64,000 nucleotides of DNA, taken from the NCBI GenBank assembly GCA_001600055.1, contig BCIV01000007.1:248001-312000 (forward strand). The letters are read 5' to 3'. The number at the start of each line of letters is the position of its first letter. Position 1 is the first letter of the stretch. The stretch comes from Filobasidium wieringae (taxonomy: Eukaryota > Basidiomycota > Tremellomycetes > Filobasidiales > Filobasidiaceae). Position numbers and translations under genes: made by a program. The notes under the pieces were generated by a model. It was not told the DNA's origin. It saw only the letters and a list, made by a program, of their open reading frames with translations, and did no database searches. Positions 1-9,621 of the stretch are shown in pieces.

Positions 1-1034
1 GCTTGAGAGCGCAGTTTACGTCGAGTCGAAGGGCCTAGCCCGCTGAGGGTTAGGCGTTCTTTTTCTCCCTCGGAGATTTCTTCGTCGCTATCCTCATCCG
101 AATCATCATCACTGTCGCTGTCGCTATCATCCTCATCCCCGACCCCCTCCCCCCACTCGTTCCGTCCGCTAGTGATCCCTACGCTATAAGCTTCCAGTCC
201 GATGACGCCTAGACAGGTATCCATGGTAGGGTCTTGGTACATGAACAAGACGTTCCCCTTGAGTGCGCAGAATACCAGCTCTTTTGTCTTCGAGGTGGGG
301 CTGGGGGTGGGTGCAGGGTGGGGGTGGGAGGAAGAGGTGGGAGAGTGAGATGGAGTTGAGTTTTGAGGAGGATCACCTTTGATCGAACGGTAGGAATTCA
401 AGAACAAGTTAGAATACCCCTTTTCCCCCTTCTCCGCCTTCTCCGCCTTCTCTCCCTTCTCTCCCTGACCTGAACCCGCTCCCCCACCCCCACCCGCTCC
501 CGCTCTCAACTCGGTCAACCCATTCTTGAAATTCCCCACCACGGTATCCCCCTTGGCCGTCCATTTCTCCGGCTCGAACGTCCTTCTCACCGTCAACCAA
601 CCTGTGAGATGTTTTTGGGATAGTCTTGGGGCGGGGAAGGGGGTGGATCTGGGGAGGGGGGTGTGCGAGTGGGTGCTGGTGTTTGGGCTGGTGGTATTCG
701 CTGTCGTAGGCGGAGCGGAAGTTGGGGGAGAGGAAGGGAGAGATGAAGAGGAAGAGGAAGAGGAAGAGGGAAGGTCCTTTGGTTCGGAATCCGAAGTGGA
801 CAAGATGTTTTGGATCCGTCTGAACGGGTCTGGATCTCCGATAGGAACCGAACCGTAAGCATAAACGTGGTCTGACCGTACTCGACATGAAACGCGAGTC
901 ACACGAGTTGCACTGTCAGCACCAACACAAGAAAAGGGAAGGAAGCACGACTCACAGAGGACGAGTAAGATGATCCCGGGGATGAATGTGATCCCCCCGA
1001 GTAAGTAGGCGTAGATGAACGAGGTGAGTGACAT
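1..1034 (-). CDS. Nvj2/TEX2-like PH and (presumed) SMP-domain lipid-transfer protein, 5' part
   Basis: Partial gene running off the left edge; exons 956..1034 and <1..871 (GTGAG donor, CAG acceptor, phase 1). The first exon encodes a start Met followed by about 22 hydrophobic residues, the N-terminal ER-membrane anchor typical of Nvj2/TEX2. After the intron comes a Ser-rich linker (residues about 45-75), then LTGWLTVRR, which begins a split PH domain. A Gly/Glu/Lys-rich insertion follows, then KGNVLFMYQD and a CLGVIGLEAY strand, and a very acidic Asp/Ser tract at the window edge. The family bridges ER and vacuole or Golgi membranes and moves lipid through a C-terminal SMP domain, which would lie outside this window and is not seen. 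Identification rests on the anchor-plus-PH architecture. Divergent from the regulator at 1730. Confidence 0.72.
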   Translation of the reverse strand, partial: MSLTSFIYAYLLGGITFIPGIILLVLCESCFLPFSCVGADSATRVTRVSCRVRSDHVYAYGSVPIGDPDPFRRIQNILSTSDSEPKDLPSSSSSSSSSLPSSPPTSAPPTTANTTSPNTSTHSHTPLPRSTPFPAPRLSQKHLTGWLTVRRTFEPEKWTAKGDTVVGNFKNGLTELRAGAGGGGGAGSGQGEKGEKAEKAEKGEKGYSNLFLNSYRSIKGDPPQNSTPSHSPTSSSHPHPAPTPSPTSKTKELVFCALKGNVLFMYQDPTMDTCLGVIGLEAYSVGITSGRNEWGEGVGDEDDSDSDSDDDSDEDSDEEISEGEKERLTLSGLGPSTRRKLRSQ

Positions 1035-1729
1035 CGCCGTGCCTGTTTCACTGTGGCTGTGCCCGTGTACCGTGTGCTGTATCGCCTTGACCAGAGAACC
1101 AACCTGGCGACCTGGCGACCCGAGTGATCGAGTGATCCAACTCGCAACTCGCAACTTCGAATGACGATCCAACGGTCAAACCGGAGTCCCCACACACGCG
1201 CCGTCATCATTTCGTCACCTCCATCACCCATAACGCATACCCATTCTCATCGTCATCGCCCCCAACCTCCACCCCGTGTGCCGATGAGCTAAATGCTACC
1301 GCTCTACCGCTCCGGATGCAAACCCCGAGACCTCGTCGAGATGAAATCGTTACCAGAGGCCGGTCATTCGTCAGGACAACTCGTCCGACGTTTCACCACG
1401 ATACACAGTCTGCTAGCTGTCAGCGACGGTCCCGGGGTAGACACGTCAGGCACGATCAGACCGGATAGCACTCACTGGGAACTAACTCGTCTACTCGCTC
1501 ACTCGCTCACTCGGGGAAGGAACACGGCAAGGTCAGACGATCGTCGGTTCAGGAGGGATACGCTCGTCAATCTCTCTCCTCACGTTTTCTTACACACACA
1601 CACACGCATACTCTGTGTTCGATTAGAAGAGGAGCAAAACAGCCTCTACCTCTGAAATCAGATCAGACCCGCCCGACTTTCTCCATTCTAGCCCGCCCAC
1701 CATCTACCACGGCCACGGCTGAGAAAAAC
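1035..1729. other. divergent intergenic region, about 0.7 kb
   Basis: Lies between the Nvj2-like gene (-) and the Zn2Cys6 regulator (+). It holds CT-rich stretches and an (AC)n tract near 1594-1606, as expected of a fungal 5' leader. The open frames here are short, low in family-like content, and overlap on both strands. No convincing gene or RNA seen. Confidence 0.5.
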
Positions 1730-4700
1730 ATGTCACGTTCCTTCCCGCAAGACAATCGGTACGTCTTCTCCCCCACTTCAGGGGGGATCGTTCAGGGGGC
1801 TCCTCAGGGTCACGGGCAGGGGATGGCACAGGAGAGGAGGAAGAGCGGGTTGCTCTCGCCCACTCTTCCCGCTACTTCCATCCAAGGCTCCGGCTCTGGT
1901 TCGGCTCATGGACAAGCTCAACAAGCACAAGCACAAGGACAAGGACAGGGGAGGAAAGATTCCCTCCCCCTAAACTCAGGGGGGATGGGGATGGGCGATT
2001 ACCACGCACACGCACAGGCACGTAGACCGAGCTTGCCCGTCTTACCTCGACAGAACCAGGTCGTTTTCGGAGGGAATGGGGGGTTGGTCGGTCAACAACC
2101 TCAACAACATCAACAACAATATCAACAATCTCATCATCAGCATCAACAAGCTCATTACCACCAACCCCACAACCCTCAACATTACCAAACCCAAACCAAC
2201 ACCCAAACCAACGCACACCCACACCCCCCCTCGCCCTCCCCCGAACCCGAACCCGATTCACCCACCTTGGAATCAGAGATCGAAGAACCCCCTCTGCACA
2301 CGGGGGGGAAAAAGAGGAAGTTGACTGGGGAGATGAAATTGGGTTCCGGTTCTGGGGTTGGGGTTGGGGTTGGGGTTGGAACTGGAATTGGAACTGGGAT
2401 AGGGAATGGGACGGTGATTGGAGCTGGCACGGGGACGGGGAAGGAGAAGAGGAAGAGACAGGTACAGAGTTGTTCAGAGTGTCGCAGGAGGTCAGTTTCG
2501 TCGGTTCGACTTCGGTCGGTTCGGGTCAGGTTGGGTCGTAGTCCGGACCAGGATGAGGATGAGGGTGGGATGAGCGTGAAGGCTGATTCATCTTCTTTTG
2601 GTTGTTCGTTTTTGACGGGTTTCGATCGGGTCTCCGTACGTTCTTTGGGTGATAGGAAGATCAAATGCGATAAAAAGTACGTCGACAGTCATCCGGTCTT
2701 TCCCTCGATCCTCGATCTTCATTCCGGTTTTGGCGTTTTGGCGCGTTCTGATCGTTTGATTTCCTTTCTTTTTTTTCTTTTTGAAAGGTTCCCTTGTGGG
2801 CCTTGTACGCTGAGGAACGATCAGTCTATATGTAGGGAAGTCGAAAAGCATACACCTACCACGTGAGTCCTCCTCCTCCTCTTCCGTCCCTGGACAGCAA
2901 CTCGACGTCTAACACCTTTTTCGCATTTCGCACGGGATCAGGACCGGGTGTGCGTCGACTCACGATCTGTTGACCATCCAACATCGGTTGTCCATGCTGG
3001 AAAACATCTTGGCGGAGAAGGGGATCGTCCTCCCGGAAGATCTGGTACCCAATTCGAAACCTCGTCCGCTTCATCCGATCGGGAGTACGAGTACGCTCAT
3101 CGCGGCCACCTCGAACAACGCTCACAGCACCTTGGGGGAGAACTCGAACTCGAACCCGAACTCGAACCTGATCCTGCCTCGACGGAACGATGATGATGAT
3201 GAAGGGATCAAGGATGGCGATAGTGATACCGAAGGCGCCGCCTTGACTTTGGAACACCTAGCGTTCGGTCAGAGAAAGACGGAACAGCAGGTACAGACGG
3301 GAGGGAACCCGTTCGCTGCCATTACGGATCAGATCGTTCCCGTTCCTCTTCCCCTTCCCGTCTCTTCCGGTTCAGGAGGGCCGGGACCGGGAGGGTCCGG
3401 GTCGGGTTCTGGATCGGGGTCGGGATCGGGAGCGAACACGGCGGAGGGGGGGAACTTGATGATGTCCCAGGTCGAGGAGATGCAACAAGAACCTCTGAAC
3501 ATGACCGTAAGGATGGACCAGATGGAGAACCCCGCCGTCGTCGTGCAGAATCGACCGAGGGACGGTTCTTCCCCAGGAAGGAATCGGAATGGACTCGGTT
3601 CGAGTTCGAACGTGTTGACCGCGTTGGACCCGACGGAGGTGTTTAGTATCTTTTATCAGAGGAGTGACGTTTACGTCAGAGCGTTGTTGAGCGTGTTACC
3701 GGATAGGCAGAGGGGCGAGTTGTTGGTCCAGCAGGTCAGTCGGGGGTGGCCCGGTCGAGTGGGTGCGATGAGAGGAGGGGCTGATGATGCGTTCGATAGT
3801 ACTTGGAAAGGGTCGAATGGTTGCATCGATGTGAGTCGTCGATTCCCTCCCAATCGACTCATCTTCCCGCTCACGTACTGATACCGCGCTTCCTCAGGTC
3901 TTCATGTTCCCACGTTCTTGCTTCAATGCCAGGAACTATGGAACACGCCTCATGAGAATATAGTACAAGAGGTATATACGCCTTTCTTGAGCTTGTACCT
4001 CATGACCTTATGTGTACGTTCACACACGCACTCGAGAGGAGACCCGCGGGCTGACCGGTCGACGCGGATCGCAGCTTGGACTCTACTTTATGGACCCTAA
4101 AGACGCGCTCTTGCATTTCACTCAACAAGAACGAGACACTTTACCTGAAATATGGTTATCGGCGTCCAGAGGAGTGAGTCGATTGCAAGATCGATCGAAA
4201 ACAGAACTGATACCTCGCATCGATAGAGCCTGTGGATGGGGGATTTCATGGCTGTTCATACGATAGAACACCTTCAGACGATCACTTTGGTAGGGATCTT
4301 TCTGAACAACCGAGATCGTGCGGATGCTGCGTGGAGCTTGTTGGGAGCGGCTATCAAGGTTCGTCGCATGCTCCCGCTCGTCTTTTCTGGATCGCGAGAT
4401 TGATCGGGCATCATTGACCAGATGGCACAAGGGATGGGATTGTCCCGACTGGGGGGCGAACCGGACGTGAAACCTGGGAAAGAACCGCCCAAATGGAAAG
4501 CACCTTGGGAAAGCTTGATCAAGAGAGAAGTCGGACGACGTTTGTGGTGGAACGTGAGTCTACTTGTGCTTCCCTTGACAGACCGCAACTGATTCTGGAA
4601 CGTACCCGTTTTTGCAGCTCGTCTTCCTAGATTGGAGTCTGGCTCCATCTTACAACTTTTCCAGTAGCATTCAACCCGATCAAAGTAAGTGTTTGTCCAT

Positions 4701-6275
4701 GAGACAATTCAACCGAGCTTGACCAAACTCTCGTCCGCTTGCCTCGCTCGCAGTCAAGACCGCTTTACCTGCAAACGTGAACGACGCAGATATCGTCGAA
4801 GGACAACCTCTCCGGCCTCGACCACTTTCAGAAAGGACCGAGTTATCCTATCATCTCGCTCGACTACGTTTCGCTGAGATATCTCAACGGCAAATTTGGC
4901 AAGCTAATGCATCGCCACATGCATCCTACAACTTCATGTACGTGTAGAGCCAAGAAACCTCCCTGAGAGATACTGAGTAGCCTCGATTCTTCCAGCAAGG
5001 AAACGGATGCAGACTTGCAAAAGGCCATCAGTGCACTCCCAGCTTACTTTGCTTGCGATTTTGACAACCTCGAGCCGCCTCCCCGAGATTCGAAATCTAT
5101 GGTGTTCTACTGGGAGAAGATCATCATCAACCTGAGTGGTCAATCGCGTCTAATGCGATTACATCGACCTTGGCTCTCGAGGGGATACAAAGACAAGGCG
5201 TAAGTTGACAGACAGACAACGCTGGCGAATCTCCGTCTGATTTCCATTGCGGATGCTCAGGTATCATTATTCTCGAGACCGCTGCATACAAGCAGCGCGA
5301 AATTGTCTGAAGCTCATGTCGGACGACTGGGGTACGGCGGTGTTCCTCGAAAGATGGTGGATGCCTTTGTTCTACGGTAAGCCACGTCATGAACAATCCG
5401 AGATCTGATGCTGACCTCGCTTTTCATAGTCACTGTTGCCGCCGTTGTGGTCCTGATCGATCTATTGCGGATACCCGCGCCTGAGCTGGACCATGGCGAA
5501 GCATTGATAAAAAGACAAGAAGTGTCCAAAGCTCTTGCTCAGATCATCCAGATCGCCCATGTGTCGCATCCAGCTAAAGGTGCTGTTCGCGTGATAACGC
5601 AGCTCTTGTGTGAGTCGACGAACCTCATGCGTCGTTGTCCGTACATAGCTTATATTGATGCGTTTCTTGTCATTAGCTGAGTTGGACGAGAAGCAGGCTG
5701 GTAACATCTCATCTCCATTGGAGACACGGGATTCTGTTGAAGTGATGACGGCTGCCAACGGTCTCCACCGTGCAGTCAAGAAACTCATTAACGACGCCAA
5801 TACGAATCCCTCAAATGGCTCCTCAAATACCGGATCTTCAGGGCCATCCGTGACATCCCCGGGCCTACAACCTGATGGTAGCGGTATAAACACCAAAATG
5901 GCTGCGGATTACTCGGATGAACGGTCAAGATTTCCCAGTGGATATGGCAGCCTGAATACGCTCTTTGAGTGGGATGCCAACGCCTCGGGGTTCAGTGCTT
6001 TCCCCATGGAAGTCAGTCATGCTGGTCAGACTGGCCTTAACTCTCAAACACCGATCAACTTTGACAATGTTGAACTGGAAAACATGTTGGCTTCCTTTAT
6101 GCCAAGTCGTGCCCCATCGCCTTCCCCTACCAACGCACCATCTGGACCCGGTCCAGACTTTACAAACCGACTGAATGAATACAATGATGACCCTGCACAT
6201 GCCGTGTGGCCTAATCTTGAAAGGAACCTCGAGGTCAACAACTACGGCTATCCTTATAATGGATGGATGGGATAG
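1730..6275 (+). CDS. large Zn2Cys6 fungal-specific transcription factor
   Basis: Fifteen exons: 1730-2490, 2656-2676, 2788-2862, 2942-3734, 3800-3830, 3898-4013, 4075-4173, 4227-4358, 4422-4553, 4618-4684, 4754-4937, 4996-5199, 5261-5376, 5430-5609, 5677-6275; about 1,169 aa. A Gln/Gly-rich N-terminus carries low-complexity repeats. A zinc cluster at about 248-276 (CSECRRRKIKC, then FPCGPC and a final Cys) is followed by a short heptad segment (RLSMLENIL), the usual dimerisation helix. From about 540 the fungal_trans middle homology region begins (LHVPTFLLQCQELW, GLYFMDPKDAL, REVGRRLWWNLVFLDWS). The zinc cluster is split by two introns, one exon being 21 nt. Expected to be a nuclear DNA-binding regulator; target genes cannot be inferred. 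Start chosen at the first ATG after a CT-rich leader. Confidence 0.88.
2345..2450 (+). repeat. GGGTTG-type G-rich tandem repeat inside the regulator's first exon
   Basis: Hexamer-like GGGGTT units repeated about four times, followed by degenerate GGAACTGG and GGGACGGG units. They encode alternating Gly-Val/Thr/Ile residues. The G-runs could form a G-quadruplex in the coding strand or mRNA. Further simple repeats in the same gene lie at about 3130-3175 (Asn-Ser/Pro) and 3390-3440 (Gly-Ser). Confidence 0.7.
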
Positions 6276-6354
6276 GTCCCAAGCGAATCGAATCTCATGT
6301 ACAGTGTATTGATTAGGTTGAATTCAAAGCTAAGTAGCAATGTACAAGTATTGT

Positions 6355-7668
6355 TTACACATCATATTGGGCCAACAAAGACCTCTTCCTTACGTCCAAC
6401 AAGATCTTTTCCAACTCTTCTTTTGTAGGCTGCACAGGCGGCTGCATGCTATCTTGATCGAGCACCCCGAAGAATGACGCCAGTGCCGCCGCCGAGGGAC
6501 CTTCATTGTTCGCAGTTTCATCCTCACCCTCGGACGATTTCGTTCGCTTTTCAGTCGAATCGTTATCGATCATCTCCACATCCCCATCCGGCGCTTTACG
6601 TTTGGTCGCGCTTGTCGTCGATTCGAGACCTGGTTTAGCAGAAGCTTGTGCTTTAGGAAAGGCGGGAAGTGCGGTATCTTCAGGTAGGTCCAGTACATCC
6701 GCAAGCGCCGAGCATGCCTTGTCCCAATCTAGAACGTACGGGATCTTGATCAGTACGGTAGGATGAAGTGCTGGACACCAGTCACCGGTACTCACCTTGT
6801 CTCTCGAAGTCTTCCTCTTCTTTTACTAGATCCGTATCCATCTCGTCCAAATCGCCATAGTACTCTGCGCCTTGATTTCTGAATTTCTGGAAAGCGGAGT
6901 GTCGAGCGTTCTCTTCCGTCTCTTGTACAGCTGTTTATCAAGGTCAATAATCAGCACATCAATTTCGATTATTTGAGTAAGCGACCGGCACTCACCTCCT
7001 CTCTGGAATAGCTCCTTGACTCCTGGAAGATCCTTAGCTCGTCCAAAGTATCTATAGTAAATTGTGACTTCGTTTATTTGATTGCTCTAGCTTGGGCGTT
7101 CGGAGCTACTTACTTGTAACCTCTGGTTCCCGGTACTTCTCGACCTTCGTCGTCCAACATAGCTGTCCTTGCTCTTCGATAGTTTGCTCCTCCTAAGGTA
7201 ACAATCTGTCTTTCCCAGTGACCTTTTTCCCTCATGAGCTTGTTGATTTCGTCGTTCAGATCACGGATCTCATAATCGGTAAGACCAACTAAAGGTGCGA
7301 CTCGACAATCAGCAACATAAGGAGAAACCCCGCAAGAATATGAGACGTACCATCCTGGATCTTGGAAACCTTTCGACTGATATCTCTGACAATCTCTCCT
7401 CTCCATCGTTCACAATCCCGTAAAGAAGAAACGGATGAAGCCATCCTCGGCCTTCTGTCTGATGTTGGTCGTGCCACTCCCATTTCGATGGCCTGAGCCT
7501 CCCGAAATCTATTAAGCTATCATTTCAGTGGATTTCGTTATGTCTATTCACATGAAGGACTCACCGGAACAGCATTGACTGAGCTTTCTCTTGGTTTCTC
7601 GCCTGAGGACATCGATGTCAATTTTAGTCTGCAGAAATACACTCTCTGCAGGAGGGAGGGCTTACCAT
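6355..7668 (-). CDS. ISY1: Pre-mRNA splicing factor Isy1
   Basis: Seven coding exons: 7666-7668, 7565-7602, 7351-7508, 7114-7288, 6996-7051, 6796-6930, 6355-6728; 312 aa. The protein begins MARNQEKAQSMLF and contains LTDYEIRDLNDEINKL, GHWERQIVTLGG and GYKYFGRAKDLPGVK, which are near-invariant Isy1 blocks. Isy1 belongs to the Prp19/NTC complex of the spliceosome and stabilises the catalytic core around the first transesterification step. The C-terminal third has a Lys/Arg/Glu-rich NLS-like patch and a conserved tail helix. The first coding exon is the start codon alone: ATG is followed at once by a GTAAG donor. Transcribed divergently from GIS2 from a shared spacer of about 0.5 kb. Confidence 0.93.
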
Positions 7669-8175
7669 CTTGTGCTATGCTCGAAACTTTCTTCTTTGTA
7701 CAGCTGGAGTAGGTTTGACTCTGATTGGAGATTAGGAAAGGGTATTCGCTCTGAACCATCTGGTCTATAGTCATCGTCGTGAACTGACCTGCTCTAGCTG
7801 CTCTATCACATCTCGATTTATTGCTGAAACGCGGTAAATAACACGTGGGGACATCTGGCTCTTATCAATCAATACCCGTGTCTCTCGCACCGGATGGAGT
7901 GGTCGTCTCGGTACGTAGGGGAAAAAGGGAACACCACCTCATCCTCGGCTTGCGAAGCTGTGTTTACCTCTTCTTTTCTCTCACCCACTATCTTTTCTTT
8001 CTTTCCCACCAATCAATACCTTGTTTGAGGTTTTTGTGTGAGAAGAGCAGCTGTCGAGAGCGGTCCGGAGAAGAGTTTGAAGCGTAGTTAGACAAAGACA
8101 TAAAGGTGAGTTGTTTCAGATCGTTTGAATCCGATACGTTTCGCTGATCGATGCACTCTGAGACAGGTAGAGAAG
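7669..8175. promoter_or_regulatory. shared divergent promoter ISY1/GIS2, with probable 5'-UTR intron
   Basis: Separates two genes for RNA-binding or splicing proteins. A CACGTG E-box sits at 7842-7847. A GTGAG donor at 8106 and a GACAG acceptor ending at 8166 outline a probable intron in the GIS2 leader, just upstream of the split start codon. TC-rich tracts at 7970-8020 resemble fungal core promoters. Confidence 0.45.
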
Positions 8176-9367
8176 ATGTAAGCTGCGGACAAGAATTCAA
8201 GCCATGGAGTAAATCGGAAGCTGATGTCAAGACGTTCCTCAACCCATTAGGGTCGCTCAGAGCTGTTTCAAGTGAGTAATCAGCATAAACGCATTCCGTA
8301 GCACATGGCTCATCTTTACGTTGCTATAGGTGCGGGAACTGTGAGCATTATTGACTAAAACTCGATTCCATTGAATACCTTTTCTGACAATCCCTCTCAC
8401 TGCTGCATATAGTGGGCCACATTGCCGGTAAGCGATAGCCGCTTATCCCGAAACTCATATTTCGCTGATCTGTATTTATCACCTCGAATAGCTGACTGCA
8501 CGTCGGCCAAATTGTGCTACAACTGTAAGGAGCCTGGTCACTTGTCCACCGAGTGCCCTGCTGCTCCCAGTCACGATGCCAAGCAATGTTACGGTTGTGG
8601 AGGTCTCGGCCACATTGCGTGAGTTCGCTATCCTCTCATTCGCAAATCCACGTCCATTGCACTGACATATACGTCTTATTCTCTGGATAGCGCCGACTGC
8701 CCTGCCACCCAGAACGCTGGGGCTGTCGTTCGAGCTGCCGTAGGAACCCGAGGGGGTCGAGGTGGATTCCGAGGTGGAAGGGGAGGTGCTCGAGGAGGTT
8801 TCTCCGGACCTAACGCTCAGAAGAGCTGTTACGTGAGCAACCAACTTCGCGGCCCTATTGTTCACTGAGGAGCTCATGTATTATTCTCTGTACAGACCTG
8901 TGGAGGTGTTGGTGTGCGTATGGTCCTGACAGACGCAGAAGGACAGACTTGACTGATATCACTCGCTCGCACAGCACATCGCTGCCGTTTGTGTCGGTGT
9001 TCCCGGAGGACTCCCCGCCGCCAGGGCTGCTAGGAAGAGGCCCCAGGCTGCTGCTGATGGCAAGCCCGTCACTTGCCGGTAGGTCTTGGTCGATTGTTTG
9101 GATATCTCAGAACTATGCTCAAGACGGCCTCTCCTTCCTTGATAACAGCCGATGTGGAGGTGAGAACCACTTTGCTCGGGACTGTTTGGCTCCTCCTAGC
9201 GTAGAGGAGAAGACCTGTTACAACTGCCAGACCAAGGGACACATTGCCAAGTCAGTCTAAAGAACGGAGGCCCGCTATCACATAGCTAAATACTGATCGA
9301 ATTCGACATATATAGGGACTGCCCTACCGCCCCTGCCCCTGCTGCTACCGCGGAGGCAACCGCTTAA
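8176..9367 (+). CDS. GIS2: CCHC zinc-knuckle RNA-binding protein, Gis2/CNBP type
   Basis: Ten exons: 8176-8177, 8251-8271, 8330-8340, 8413-8427, 8492-8618, 8691-8832, 8896-8913, 8975-9078, 9149-9250, 9316-9367; 197 aa. Six CX2CX4HX4C knuckles are assembled: CFKCGNLGHIAADC, CYNCKEPGHLSTEC, CYGCGGLGHIAADC, CYTCGGVGHIAAVC, CRRCGGENHFARDC, CYNCQTKGHIAKDC. An RGG-rich box lies between knuckles 3 and 4. Gis2/CNBP binds single-stranded G-rich nucleic acid and mRNAs, associates with translating ribosomes, and enters stress granules. The only start giving this frame is split as AT (8176-8177) and G (8251). An alternative ATG at 8223 runs to a stop within 9 codons. Exons 3 and 4 are only 11 and 15 nt, so the first knuckle is spread over four exons. 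Confidence 0.9.
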
Positions 9368-9621
9368 GCAAGGTGCCCTTATTCATATCTCTGCTCTTGT
9401 GCTCCGATCGAACTTGTATCTATGCTAGGATGTCCTTGCTGATTACAAGACTGATCTCCTATCTTCATGCTCATGGCTGTCGAGGGTACAATTGAATGGT
9501 ATGTTTCGTCATGTATACAAACACCAGGCCACTATCGGTAATGCAAGTCCTCGCGCTGTGGCGACGGTATACATAGTCGCTCATCAAATCAACTCAAACC
9601 TGACCTGGCCATCCCGCTGGT

